Of a stretch of DNA of 64,000 bases, positions 1 through 11,363 are shown piece after piece. The stretch spans positions 93,403,994 to 93,467,993 of the forward strand of contig NC_133653.1 of NCBI RefSeq assembly GCF_009905375.1, in the 5' to 3' direction. The translations under genes were made by a program, and so were the position numbers. The stretch's first letter is position 1. Every line of letters starts with the position of its first letter. The DNA comes from Apium graveolens. Lineage: Eukaryota; Streptophyta; Magnoliopsida; Apiales; Apiaceae. The notes beneath the pieces are model-generated. The model had not been told where the DNA came from. It was given only the letters and a program-made list of their open reading frames with translations, and ran no database searches.

Positions 1-1523
1 AGTCTGGAAACTACAGGGACCAAACTGCATCGTTTTCAAAACTATAGGTACTAAACTGTAATTTTCCAGGGGGTCGCCGGAAAACAGTCGGGGATGGCTG
101 GAGAACACGTTCCAGGGATGCTCAGGCCACCATCACCTCCAGATCACATCTACACAACACCAGGAACACAACCATGAAATCAATTCATCCTAACAATCCC
201 TGAGTTGGCCGGAATTTGGCCGTGAAATTTTCCAGTTTCCGGCGAACATCGGAAAACTTCAAAACACAACTCCCTTCTCTACAGACCTCGTTGGTTCATG
301 AAACTTATACAACTAGATTGCAAATTTCACAGAGAACACAACCCACTATAACACAACATCAATCTATCACATAATAAGAAACCCCCAAATTTCAATTAAG
401 AACATTCATACGGGTTATAAACCCTAATTTTAAAATTCGAAAATCAAACTCAAATTTGAACATGTTATTGAACTCCAAATCAGACGTATGACATATGAAA
501 ATCATCAGGAAAACAAGCTCTACAACATGCAATCATCAAATCATACAAACAATCATCCGAACAAAAATTCATATTTTTAATAAAATAAATTCGAAAATAA
601 ATAAATTTTTAGAAAAATAACCTTGATTTCTGCAGGTGTATGGATTACAGAATCTGGTAGAGCTCTTGAAGACCTTCAGATTGGTTACTCGATCTTTCCA
701 AACCGAATTCAATAACACCTCCAAATGCTTGTTTGATTCTTAGAACAGTTTTTGGAAATTAGGGTTTTTCTCTGAAAATTATATAATTATCTGTCTGCAA
801 ATGATTTTGATACGAAATAAAATACGGTAAAAGGCTATTTATAATTACGAAAAATTTGTATCCCGTTGGATCATTCCGGATATAAAACAGTACGTTTATT
901 TGTAAAAACTGATCCAAACGGTATCGGTTTTCAGAATAATTATCCAAATCAGTACAATTTGTACTGCGGTCTTGGTCTCAGCACCTGGTTACACGTATTA
1001 CGAAGTGATAATTGTGATAGTTTAATAAAAAGCTCCCGTTTATCGAAAATACGGGTTTTATTGATTTACCGAAATGAATATTGTATCGAAAATGTTGCGC
1101 CGGGACCCGCGCAGGACAAACCGTACGCCGGATCGAAAAAGTCGAAACATGGAATATGCTCGGAATATTACAATTAGGTTAGGAAGGAGTTCTCGAAAGA
1201 GTTTCGGGTTCCAAAAATGTAACAACGGTTGACGTCGGTTGGTTCCCGTTTTTATAAAATAGATTTTAATTACCCGGAAAAAGATTTTAGAAATTTCATA
1301 TGATTCTTATAAATCCATAAACCAATATAAAAATAATTAGGAAGATATGACAATTATCTATATTTTATTTTGGACATATAAAAATTAAAATACTCAATTA
1401 ATATTATTTTTGAATATTCAAGTACAGATAACACTTAACAATTAATTCACAGAATAGATACTGAACACACATAATAATTATATAATAGCAAAAATAATTA
1501 CACGATATATCCCGGATATTACA
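1..1523 (-). repeat. Tekay-type gypsy LTR, partial
   Basis: This stretch aligns along its whole length with 49672-51174, the inner part of the 3' LTR of the Tekay-type gypsy element later in the window. The shared end reads gatattaca at 1523, and to its right Athila reverse transcriptase sequence resumes directly. The LTR therefore inserted into the Athila pol gene in minus orientation. The window cuts off the rest, so I cannot tell a solo LTR from a full element. Short open frames inside (for example 866-1177) have no retroelement similarity and I treat them as chance. Confidence 0.85.
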
Positions 1524-1888
1524 GTGATACCTCCTTTCTTTGGTACATACTGAACTGGACTCACCCAAGAACTGTCAGAAATGGGATAGATGATCCCTGC
1601 ATCCAGCCATTTTAGAATTTCCTTCTTCACAACTTCTTTCATGATCATATTGAGCCTTCTTTGTTGCTCAACAGTAGGCTTGCTACCTTCCTCCAGTAAA
1701 ATTTTATGCATGTAATAGGAAGGGTTGATTCCCTTAATATCTGCTATCGTCAATCCAATTGCCGATTTGAACTCTTTCAGAATTCTTAAGAGTTTTTCCT
1801 CATCGCTGTCTGAAAGGTCAGATGCAATAATAACAGGCAAAGTAGATGCATCACCTAAAAATGCATACCTTAAGTGTTCAGGCAATGG
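1524..1888 (-). pseudogene. Athila reverse transcriptase, N-terminal fragment
   Basis: The minus-strand frame holds the typical Athila stretch LPEHLRYAFLG, then IADIKGI, the LEEG-KP-QRRL segment, a KEI-KWLDAGIIYPISDS-type block and SWVSPVQ-VPKKGG. This is the spacer between protease and RT plus the first RT block. The frame breaks at 1523, where the Tekay-type LTR starts, and at 1889, where a copia solo LTR starts. The YxDD active-site region is not in the window. The family call rests on the characteristic order of these motifs. Confidence 0.88.
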
Positions 1889-2304
1889 TGTAATACATAA
1901 GTGATGATGTCATAGATTACTGGAGATAACAATATCATTAGTGTCTCTGATCAAAGTATGAAGCAAACCAATAGACATCTGATCTGAGGAGGAGATTAAT
2001 GAACTATTATTTTTAGTAATCAGTTAAGCTTGAAGCCAACCCTAAGTAAGTTGTATTGTTATCTTAATTTGTATTTTGTACTAGTAACATTAAAGTCTGT
2101 AAAAATACAAAGAAGCAGACTGGAGTCTTTTTCCTAAAACAGTATCAAGCCTAAGGATTCTATTTGGAAGAAGATCATGCCTCAGAAGAATTTTGAAGAA
2201 GCTTGGAGTTGAATAAATCTATTTGAAGAAAAATATTCTAAGTCAAGATCTCTGCAAGTCATAGATTTAATGTTATAGAGAAGTCATTCGAGTTGCATAG
2301 AGTA

Positions 2305-2424
2305 CCGACGGATGAGGAACATCCATCGGGATAGTAGTTTGGCTAGCCGACGGATGACTGCTGTTAGGCACATCCGTCGGGATACAATCACTACTCGACG
2401 GATGAGCAATATCCACCGAGATAG
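2305..2424. repeat. inverted CGACGGATG motif pairs in solo LTR
   Basis: Three successive units each pair CGACGGATG with a nearby CATCCGTCGG-like reverse copy (spacers about 5, 17 and 5 bases). The second pair is almost perfect; the others carry one or two mismatches. The layout and core resemble the CAACGGAT motif of the younger SIRE-like element. The minus-strand open frame over this segment is a by-product of the repeat. Confidence 0.8.
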
Positions 2425-2480
2425 AAGAAATGAATAAATTTAGAGTGGAGAAGTCAGGAAAGCTACTAGAGAACTCAGGA

Positions 2481-2760
2481 AGATATCGACAAGCCAAATT
2501 GAAGAACTGAAGATTGGAGATATCAACAAGTCATTCCTTCACTAGAGAACTCAGAGTTATCAACAAGTCTGCATTCAGTAGAGAACTCTGAGTTATCGAT
2601 AAGTCAAGTTCTATTAGAGAACTAAGACTTATCGATAAGTCAAAGTGAAGATGTGAAGGCTAGAGATCTCGACAAGCTGAAGACCTCTACAAGCTAAACT
2701 AAATATAGAGTGCTAGAGATCTCGATAAGCCTATGTACTTATCGAGATGTCAAGTGTTCT
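2481..2760. repeat. TATCGATAAG / ATCGACAAG motif cluster
   Basis: About ten copies of a 10-14 base motif of the type atcgacaagtc, ttatcgataagtc or agatctcgacaag occur here, many partly palindromic around TCGA. They lie 240-510 bases upstream of the TATA box of this LTR. Related copies occur in the LTR remnant at 14740-14900. Position and repetition suggest LTR control sites; the binding factor is unknown. Confidence 0.72.
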
Positions 2761-2992
2761 ATAAATTTAAACTGGAGATCTCGAGGTACAGTCTCAAAGT
2801 CCAGAATTGCAGATCAGTTCAATATCCAAGATAAACAATCAACAAACAATCCAACAGCTGGATTGACAAGTCTACAAAAAGCAGTTTGAAGAGTGTTCAA
2901 GATCAATGGCAAAGATTAACTGATAAAGGAAGATTAAAGTAAACACGGGATGCTAAAGATATGCTAAGCCAGAAATGGAAGATCTGTTTTTC

Positions 2993-3000
2993 TATAAATA
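2993..3000 (+). promoter_or_regulatory. TATA box of solo copia LTR
   Basis: TATAAATA on the plus strand, about 390 bases before the LTR end. This position fits a U3/R boundary, and the motif clusters lie upstream. Confidence 0.6.
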
Positions 3001-3384
3001 GAAATGACAAGTGATAGTTTAGAAAAGCTAATAGAATGTTTTATTATCTATTGTGTAAACCAGCAGTTAACTGAGTTATAAAGTTAACATTGGTCCTTTA
3101 GTCAGAAGTTACAATTTAGATCAAATCTCTTGTATCACTCTCAAGAAGAAGTTGAGCTCTTTAATATCAAAGAGCTTAGAAATATTGTAGCAAAACAGTC
3201 TTAATTTTTAATATAAAAGTAAGTGAGTTTTGAAGATCTGTGTTCTTTATTTTCTGCAAATTTAAATCACACATGAACACTTTTTTCTACAAGATTTAAT
3301 TTACTTTATTCAACCATTAACTTTCAAGAAAAGCCCAAAAATAGTAAAACACATTCACCCCCCTGTGTTATTCATTACCTAACA

Positions 3385-3642
3385 AAAGGTTTAAGCTTAA
3401 GTGTAGGAGCTTCCTCAATAGATGGCTTGAGGCACTTTGGAGATTTGTTCAGCTCCTCCATTCTAAGAGATTCAAAAGGCATATCCATCTTCTGCTTCCA
3501 GGGAGAAGCATTCAGATTTTGCCAACTGCTAATCACCTTCATCATCTTCACTATCAGAATTCCCCAACAAGGCCTTTTCTAAGGAATCAGACCTTAACAA
3601 TTGATCAAGTTCTGAAGTAATCACAGGATCGACCAACTCCAC
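3385..3642 (-). pseudogene. Athila protease-RT spacer fragment
   Basis: On the minus strand this stretch reads as acidic Athila polyprotein spacer, with SDSLEKALLGNSDSEDDEGD followed later by PSIEEAPTLKLKP. It joins directly to LPEHLRYA at 1888 once the solo LTR 1889-3384 is removed. One in-frame stop follows the acidic run. The fragment ends at 3643, where the 3.9-kb solo LTR begins. No catalytic site is expected here. Confidence 0.8.
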
Positions 3643-4812
3643 TGTAAACCCCTAAATCCGGGGTCGGGGATCCGGGTTGTCACGAGTTCCATTTCCCTTA
3701 ATAATACTTAATCTTAATAATCAACCAACTACTGCGTACTGTGACCCCACATTATACACACACACACCACAAGTTATAGTCTCAGAGATGAATGCCAAAA
3801 ATAACACAAGTCAGTTCATTCCACAATTATAAGTCGTTATACCTCGAAAGGGGTTTCTGAATAAATTTACATTTCCTTGCCATTATTACAATTCATATAG
3901 ATACATAAGTCCGGAACACCAAAAGTTGAAAGCCTAGCCTATTGGTAATTCCTACCTCAGCTACTGCGACATCAATGCCTCCAGAAAACTGCGGAACGTT
4001 TCCTAACCGCTTGCGAATTGGGAGCTTGGTCCTGTTCATCTTTTCTATCTGTTGTTGTGTGATGAAAGAAGAAAGCAAGGGTGAGCAACAAGCCCACCGA
4101 AATAATATGTATAATAATTAACAATATATGAGCATTCTCATAGTACTCATGAAAGTCTTGGTCAAGAAGAAATGAACCAAGTTTGATATCTTAACGCGAC
4201 CAAGTCACAAAATATTCAGTATATATGTATATATACTTTTCAAAATCTTGGAAGTCCTCTTTCATGCATAATATACACAGAGTTCCAGTTTATAACTGTA
4301 TAAAAATATCGTTGCAAGGTGATCTCATATATCTAACCTTGTCTCAACATTTTTGTGAAAATCTTTGTCATGCATAAGATAATCATTAACCAGATATAAG
4401 TTGAAAAGATGAAGTTACAAGATACTCCAATATACTTATATCTTTTCCGGATACTACTTGAACTACCACCGTTCAAGGTATCATCAGTTTCAAAAGTTCA
4501 TCACATAGATGAGACTACAAGAAAAGACTTGAATAGATTCAATCTTTGAAATATCATTATAAATAATGAAGTTACGAGATACTTCATTAAGTCCCGATAT
4601 ATATACACCTATATATATCTCATACTTTCCTTGGAAACCTCTGTTATGAAAAATATAAATAGACTTATAATATCCAATGAATTTGGAAAGAAGAAAACCT
4701 TGGCATAAACCTGATATCTTGCTGATCAGGCAAAGATACCAATAAGTAACCTTTTCTATTAGTAGATGGACGAATTCCCCACTGGTCATCACCCTGGCCG
4801 CAATAGGACCTT

Positions 4813-4900
4813 ATGCTGGACTGCCACTCAGCCACTTACGCATTTGATGGACTCCCACTGAGCCACTTACACTTTCATGGACGCCCGCTGAGCCCATGTT
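4813..4900. repeat. short tandem repeat with gccacttac core
   Basis: Three imperfect units of about 30 bases, each built around tggac-gcc-ctgagccactta. The matching array is present at about 29447-29525 and 39235-39312 in the young LTR pair, so it belongs to the LTR family. Confidence 0.65.
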
Positions 4901-5385
4901 GCTTATGTCGACTCAAATAGATGAACTTACTTCCCGAACGCTGGGCAAGTAATCAAGATGTTTTCTCAAAACAGCAACCTCGTTGCGAATGTAAAATACA
5001 CCACTGAGCCGGATCCCTCAGGTTTTGAGCGAATATTTAAATCCCCTTCGAAAGGAAGATCTTAAATATAAAAATGAGTTTTGGGATTCTAACTTTTAAA
5101 AATCATTTTGAAGACTCGAAAACATTTTTAAGAATGTTTGGAGTAATGCTGATTTAATGAAATAAATCAGTCCCGATATATTAGAAAATATCTGATTATT
5201 ATTATTTAAATAATATTCCCAAAAGGATAATCCTTATAAAAATAATTGAAGTAGAAGTTTTAAAACTTATACTTGAAATGAATAATAAATAACCAAAGAT
5301 ATACGATCTTTATTTAAATAATCAAAAATAAGTTTGATTATCGAAATATTATTCTTTATTAAAATAAAGAATATTATTTAATAAA

Positions 5386-5552
5386 ATAAGCGGAGTCATA
5401 AGTCCTCGAATGAATATTCGACTAATATTCATTAAATAAAGTAAGCGGAGTCATAAGTCCTCGAATGAATATTCAAAATAATATTCATTAAATAAAGTAA
5501 GCGGAGTCATAAGTCCTCGAATGAATATTCAAAATAATATTCATTAACTAAA
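5386..5552. repeat. tandem 55-56 bp repeat, three units
   Basis: Three units, each starting gcggagtcataagtcctcg, followed by a gaatgaatattc / aatattcatt inverted pair. The younger LTR copies carry five units. Confidence 0.9.
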
Positions 5553-5599
5553 ATAAAGTTATCGAATAAACCTTATTCGATTAATAGTTTTAAAAACTT

Positions 5600-5675
5600 T
5601 ATCAATATATATATATATATAAATAAATAAATAAATAAATAATTAAATATATATATATATATATATATATATTAT
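5600..5675. repeat. AT and AAAT microsatellite
   Basis: Runs of (at)n, then about five aaat units, then a longer (at)n run. The equivalent place in the two young LTRs is also an (at)n tract and differs in length between them. Confidence 0.95.
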
Positions 5676-7583
5676 ACTCGGGAACATCGACTCCCGGTTT
5701 AGAAAATGTTCGCCTTTGGGTCCCCTATACTAAGGGTATACGCAATTACTGCTTATCTCTAGCATATGTATTATGCAACTTATAAGCATTTGAATCAACA
5801 GTTAGATATCAATATTATGAAACAGGCATGTATATAAACCATATCAACATGCTCCAATATATCGCAAGATTTGCTAATAACAATCATGCATCTATCACAA
5901 GATAATGCATATATATATATACATCACCACAACAGTATAACGGGTAGAAAACTTGCCTGAGCGACTGGGGGTGATAAATGGCTTGGGACGAGTCTGGTAA
6001 CCTATAAACAATATATAAGTTGGAATTAAACCAAAGTCGCTTATGAATCTATACTTTAACCAATTAGACCCTAACGTTCGCTTTTGCGCTTAACGATTCA
6101 CTTAAGTCGCTCGAGTACCCTCGGCTCCACCATTTTTAATAAATTACCCATTAAGAGTTTTAAGGAGATTCTTTCGCGAGTACCCTACCAACTGTCAAAT
6201 CCACTTTACATAATTGTTTCATATCCCAATTAGTCATTTAAGGGCCTTAACCAAGGTTTCAAAGTAAGGGGAGGGGTAAAGGTTCGTTCGTGAAATACCG
6301 TTACTTAAAATGGTCGTTTCTCCTAAACCGTACATCGGATTCAAGCAAACCACATATCAAAACGAAGCTTGAAATATAACCTATCTAAGCATGGAAGTGG
6401 TTAGTTTATAGAAGTGGGTGTTCGGGTCCAACAGTTAATCACAAAACAGTTTATAGAAAATCAAGCATTACGACGGCTATAACCTAACGATTTCCAAAGT
6501 TTAAACTACACCAAATCATCACCAATTCAACAACAATCCAACATCCATCAACATCAAACTAAACCCATTCATCTAAGCACTATTATCATCCAAACAAACC
6601 AAACTTAAAACTAAGGGTTCAAGAGTTTATACCTTCCTTGGAGAGTGGGTAGTCACTAACAAGCCTCTAGGAACCTTGATCTATGCTTAATCAACCTTAA
6701 GCTTTCATGAAAATCAAGAAAATCAAAGTAAGTTACTATTCACTACTATTCATCATCATCTTTGATGAGTGGATTAGCTAAGCAAACCATGGAATCTTGA
6801 TCTTAAACTCATGGTATAACTAAGTTATGAAATATAGGATCCAAGGAAACAAACCTTGTAATTTTCCATGGCCTAGAACTTGAGTTTTGAAAATCTATTT
6901 CTTCATTTCTTGAAAAGGCCGAATGGAAGAAGAAAGAAATGGGGGAGAGCTTTTGCTTGCTTGTCTTGCCTTGATATTTGTGCAAAGAATGCATGGTTGT
7001 GGTTAACTATTGGCTAAATATCTTGTTTTCACTTGCTTATGCCATTGCTTGCATCACTACTTTACCACATGTCTCATTCTTGTGGTGTGATGATGTCACC
7101 TTGCATCTAACCACATGTTTTAGCTTATCTTAGAAGCTTCCTTCTCGTGTTACTTGCATGTGCTTGCCCCTTGGACATTTATTTGTTTTACGGTTCGCTT
7201 AACTCTCGTTCTCGTTGATCGTTTGAGGGATCATATCCGGGATCTTATTACTTGGGCTTCCCTAACCCTCTCTTAATATTTTATAGTCCTTTAATGATCC
7301 TTGCTTATAATCCTTGAATTTAAATGTTTTTAATCATGTTACCTTGTACTCAATTATTTCGGTATCTGGTGGATTTTCGGGAAAAATCAAAGTGTTCGAA
7401 TTTGGATTCTGACGATCTTTACATACACTTATATACCACATAGAGTACTAATAATATCTCAGAAGATCAATAAAAGAACCCCTACATAGTGTGGTATGAA
7501 AAGTTTTCTTATTCAGCATAATCAGCAAAAGCACTATTCATAAGGGTTTCAAAAATTCCAAAAATTGGGGTTATTACATCCAC

Positions 7584-8588
7584 CTTTAACCACTCCTCAT
7601 TTTTCATAGAGAATTTCATGGAATTGAACACAGTAAAAGTTACATCTTGATCCAACACTCGCATGGTGAGCTCACCCTTCTACACATCTATCAAGGTTCG
7701 ACCAGTAGCCAAGAAGGGTCTTCCCAAGATTATGGGAATCTTCTTATTCTCCTCGAAATCAAGAATTACAAAATCAGCAGGAAAGATGAGTTTATCCACC
7801 TTGACCAAGACATCCTCCACAATACCTCGTGGATATGTAATAGAACGATCGGCCAACTGCAAGGTCATATAAGTAGGCTTTGGAGCAGGTAAGTCCAACT
7901 TCTTGAAGATTGACAAAGGCATCAGATTGATGCTAGCTCCCAAGTCACATAAGCATTTGTCAAATGACACATTTACAATGGTGCAAGGAATAGTGAAGCT
8001 TCCTGGATCCTTAAGTTTTGGAGGCAACTTTTGTTGCAGTACCGCACTGCACTTCTCCGTGAGAGCAACGGTCTCTAAGTCATCAAGATTCAATTTCTGA
8101 GAAAGTATACCTTTCATAAACTTCACATAACTAGGCATATGTTCAAGAGCTTCAGCAAAAGGTATGTTGATATGAAGTTTCTTGAACACCTCTAGAAACT
8201 TCTCAAACTGCTTATCCTGCTTTTTCTTCTGCAGCCTCTTAGGAAAGGGAGGTGGAGGATAGATCCGTTTCTCCCCTGTATTACCCTCAGGAGGATTGTG
8301 TTCAACAATAGTCTTCCTTGGTTCCACTTCAGTTTCTTTCTGCACTTCTTCTTTAGCTACAGCTTCTTTCTCCGAAACTTGAGATTGTTCGGGATTTTCA
8401 ACCTTCCCAGACCTCAATGTAATTGCTTTTACCTGCTCCTTAGCTTCCCTCTTTCCTGGAACTTCAGTGTCACTAGGGAGTGTACTAGCTTGACAATTTA
8501 GCAAAGCATTGACAATTTGTCCAATTTGATTTTCCAAGGTCTTGATAAAAACCGCTTGGCTTTTGCACATGAGCCTCAACTCCTCCAA
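7584..8588 (-). pseudogene. Athila gag C-terminus and protease
   Basis: The minus-strand frame starts with a gag tail (LRLMCKSQAVFIKTLENQIG), passes a Glu/Lys-rich linker and a YPPPPFPKRL motif, and enters an aspartic protease domain. The protease motif is CDLGASINLMPLSIF at about residues 223-237, the Asp-Leu-Gly-Ala form typical of Athila, with IPIILGRPFLATGRTLIDV as the conserved second half. A stop follows at 7680 inside the usual DVQKGELT motif, after which matching sequence continues to 7584. There the 3.9-kb solo LTR interrupts it. Confidence 0.9.
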
Positions 8589-9765
8589 TTCAGATTTTTC
8601 ATTAGACTGTTACAGCTGGAGTTGCTATCTTGGTGCATATTGCAGTTGCTGAAAACCAGGGGGATTGTACTGCTTTGCTGGATACTGCTGATAAGGTTGC
8701 TGAACCGCATTCTGAGTATTGCTCCAACTAAAGTTAGGATGATAGGTGGCTGGCGCAGGTTGCTGCGACCTCTGAAAGTTGCTCATGAACTGAGCTGATT
8801 CACTAGAAATAGCACACTGCTCCATCTCATGGGCACCATCACAAAGCTCACAGACACTAGTGATGTGATTAACTCCATAATTAGCCAAAGAATCCACCTT
8901 CATCATCAAAGCGTTAAGCTGAGCAGCTATAGCAGTAGCTGTATTTAACTCCAGAATTCCTGCTACCTTGGCCTGAGATAGTCTTTGAGTAGGATTCTTG
9001 TATTCATTTACAGCCATCATTTCAATCAATTCATAAGCTTCATCATAGCTTTTAGCCCACAAGGCTCCTCCTGATGCTGAATTAAGCATGGGTCTAGAAG
9101 TAGCACCCAAACCATTATAGAAATAATTAATGATCATCCAGTCAGGCATCCCATGGTGAGGACACTTTCTAAGCATCTCATTATAATGATCCCAAGCCTC
9201 ACATAAAGATTCTCCAGATTGTTGAGCAAATTGAGTAAGTGCGTTTCTAATTGCAGCAGTCTTCGCCATAGGAAATAATTTAGTTAAGAATTTCTGAGCA
9301 AGATCCTCCCATTTGGTGATAGATCCTGGTGGTAGAGAATGTAACTAACACTTAGCTTTATCCCGCAAAGAGAATGGGAAAAGCCTCAACTTAATAGCAT
9401 CTTCAGAAACACCATTGAACTTGAAAGTGTCGCATATCTCGATGAAATATCTGATGTGCATGTTGGGGTCTTCTGTCTGAGAACCCCCAAATTGGACTGA
9501 GTTTTGGTATCATCTGAATCATGCTCGACTTGATCTCAAAGGTATTAGCCGAGATGGCTTGTCGAACAATGCTAGACTGAATATCATTGATCTTCAGTTG
9601 AGAGTAGTCCATCAAAGCCTTTGGATTTCCTTCTGGTTCTCCCATTGCAATAAGAACCTCTTCTTCTTTCTCAACTAGGATCTCTTCTTCAACTTTCTCC
9701 TCGACTATAACTTCTTGCTCAGCTTGATCCAGTGTTTTCTTACAAGACCGAGAACGTGTATGCAT
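8589..9765 (-). pseudogene. gag: Athila gag, broken
   Basis: The start at 9765 gives MHTRSRS, the usual Athila gag opening, then a Glu-rich stretch and DYSQLKINDIQSSI. The capsid part follows in another frame (9269-8625) with LTQFAQQSGESLCEAWDHY, KCPHHGMPDWMI, FYNGL and SYDEAYELIEMMA, and a cysteine pair CELCDGAHEMEQC. The C-terminal part is rich in Gln, Pro and Tyr. At least one frameshift near 9490 and further breaks between 9400 and 9270 separate the pieces, and a stop lies between 8625 and 8588. Gag would form the particle shell and bind the RNA; this copy cannot. Confidence 0.9.
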
Positions 9766-9882
9766 ACACGTTCGCTAGAGTACCTGAAACACAACAAAGA
9801 ATTTAGTAAGTAACAATGTCCGAGTCACTGAACTTTAACACCCAATGATGAAAAACACATAAACTAAAAATTAACACTGAAA

Positions 9883-9900
9883 TCCCCGGAAGCGGCACCA
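9883..9900 (-). other. primer binding site (tRNA-Asp type)
   Basis: The minus strand reads tggtgccgcttccgggga, close to the complement of the 3' end of plant tRNA-Asp and typical of Athila. It lies six bases inside the 5' LTR end at 9907. Between it and the gag start at 9765 is a leader of about 117 bases with no feature I recognise. Confidence 0.8.
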
Positions 9901-10950
9901 AAAACTTGCTAGGGCTAGAACACGCGCTAATTTTCACGCAAGTATACGCGATCACAAGTAATATAGAATAAATTTTAGTTCGTTCCGACATGGATTGGTT
10001 TAGGTTAATTTCAATCAATGTTTCTATGCAACACTGGTATGGTTATTATTCAATGCTAAGACGAGTAACAAATTGAGGTTGTTTATAACTACAATTAACT
10101 AAGAGATTATACTAAAGAACATAAACTACGAGAGTAAAGAGAATTAAATAATATATGACACAAACATGAGATTCTAACTTCATTAATTACTTCATTCAAT
10201 AGCCTTTTTATTCTTAACCTTTACATGTAATGGTGATGATACTAATCAGATAACACGAAACTGATAAACACCAACTTTTTTGTACGGGTACCATACTACC
10301 AGACATCCATAAAAGAGATAGAAGCTGAATAGACACCAATTATATTGAGACCCTATATGTCTATAGAATTTGACAACATAACGGTTTAACACACAAGTTA
10401 TCTATCGTGATTACATAGGGCAAGTAAGATGGTTAAAATTACCTACGACTCATGCATATCAAATACATGAACCTATGCTAGCATGGCAAGTTCTAAACCC
10501 GTAAATTCACTTTCACTTTATTAAAGATTAACACACTATCTTATAAGTTCGCGATGCTCATAAGACGAATAAGCACAACCAATACTAGATTATCATACAA
10601 TCACCACACACTAAGGCATCGAAACAAATTAACTAAAGACATCCATAAATAAATCTGTTAGAACCCCACGATAATGATTAGCCCATAATCGGACTCATCA
10701 TCAACGTGGGTTCCGATGAAAGCATGGTATAATAAACGTAGTCTTTATACTGAATAAATAATAAACCAAGTACGAAACAAGAGTATAGGTTCACGAATAA
10801 GAAAACTAGCATCTAAAGTTACAACTTGAAAAAAGAATCACAAGAATAAACTAGATCTTCTTCGCCTTGGTTGAATTGTGCTCTACGGTCTTCTTACAAC
10901 TTTTCCTTAAGCTCTGGTACGTCTTGTTATGAATAACGAACATAAGTTAT

Positions 10951-10960
10951 GTATATATAG
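10951..10960 (-). promoter_or_regulatory. TATA-like box of Athila LTR
   Basis: The minus strand reads ctatatatac. It lies downstream of the GC-rich block in element orientation. Confidence 0.5.
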
Positions 10961-11029
10961 CAGCCCATGCAGAGTAGAAGTCCAACGGATCAAAATTCGA
11001 GAAGAAACAAGATTTAATTTTCTCGACCA

Positions 11030-11115
11030 AGCGCGGCCGCACGCTTCACCAGGGCGGGCGCGCTGACATTCTGCTCTTTGGGCGTGGGCGCGCTACTACA
11101 GCACGGGCGCACCAT
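11030..11115. repeat. GC-rich repeat block in Athila LTR
   Basis: In an AT-rich setting this block packs agcgcggccgcacgc, ggcgggcgcgct, gggcgtgggcgcgct and cacgggcgca. The same type occurs at 16024-16095 in the second Athila LTR and at 19078-19222 between integrase and env. On the element's strand it lies about 70-160 bases upstream of the TATA-like box. Confidence 0.85.
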
Positions 11116-11363
11116 CTCTCCGGAGAAATTTCTGACTTCTTCTTTTCTTGTTGGTTTGAGTTGGTCTTTTCACGAGCTTTTATTCTGGACATCAACCTAA
11201 CACCATATTAGCATCAAAACAATGCTAATTCACCTGTATTCCTGATAAATGCCTGAAATGCCAAAACACTACAAAAAACGTTAAAAATACTAACAACTCG
11301 AGTAAAAAACAACAATTCAAAGCTTTACAGAGTGTTATATACTGTCATAAATGCCACTCAACA

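Larger units (their letters stand above)
1889..3384 (+). repeat. solo copia LTR (SIRE-like family), 1496 bp
   Basis: The sequence starts with tgtaatac and ends with acctaaca. It is flanked by aatgg (1884-1888) and aaagg (3385-3389), a 5-bp target-site duplication with one mismatch. Athila coding sequence continues on both sides. From about 2040 onward it resembles 14467-14901, the LTR remnant of the old copia copy. It contains a TATAAATA box at 2993-3000 on the plus strand and ends in the C-rich tract common to SIRE-like LTRs. No internal region is left, so this is a solo LTR from recombination between the two LTRs. Confidence 0.88.
3643..7578 (-). repeat. solo gypsy LTR, 3.9 kb
   Basis: It begins tgtaaacccc and ends ggttattaca, with a perfect 5-bp target duplication tccac at 3638-3642 and 7579-7583. 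It is the same family as the 4.2-kb LTRs of the element at 28265-42272, but clearly diverged from them. Orientation follows that element, whose coding strand is minus. Athila protein sequence flanks it on both sides. There is no internal region. It contains the tandem arrays listed separately, and no gene. Confidence 0.93.
1524..11363 (-). mobile_element. Athila-type Ty3/gypsy element, 5' part, nested
   Basis: Reading on the minus strand from 11363 downwards: 5' LTR, tRNA-Asp-like primer site, gag, protease, and the start of reverse transcriptase. The element is cut three times by younger insertions (LTRs at 1-1523, 1889-3384 and 3643-7578). Athila protein sequence continues on both sides of each solo LTR, which proves the nesting. 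The 3' half lies beyond the left edge. It sits directly against broken copia gag sequence at 11364, so it probably inserted into that older copia copy. Stops and frameshifts in every ORF make it a dead copy. Confidence 0.9.
9907..11363 (-). repeat. Athila 5' LTR, 1457 bp
   Basis: Plus-strand ends are tgctaggg and actcaaca, giving a TG...CA LTR on the minus strand. It aligns along its length with the second Athila LTR at 14902-16336. A TATA-like ctatatatac (10951-10960, minus strand) lies downstream of a GC-rich block at 11030-11115. The next base to the right begins copia gag sequence. Confidence 0.9.

Noticed and set aside
866..1177. 103-codon plus-strand ORF, with a related one at 50518-50733
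   Set aside because: Lies antisense within the Tekay LTR; similarity follows from LTR homology and no domain is visible.
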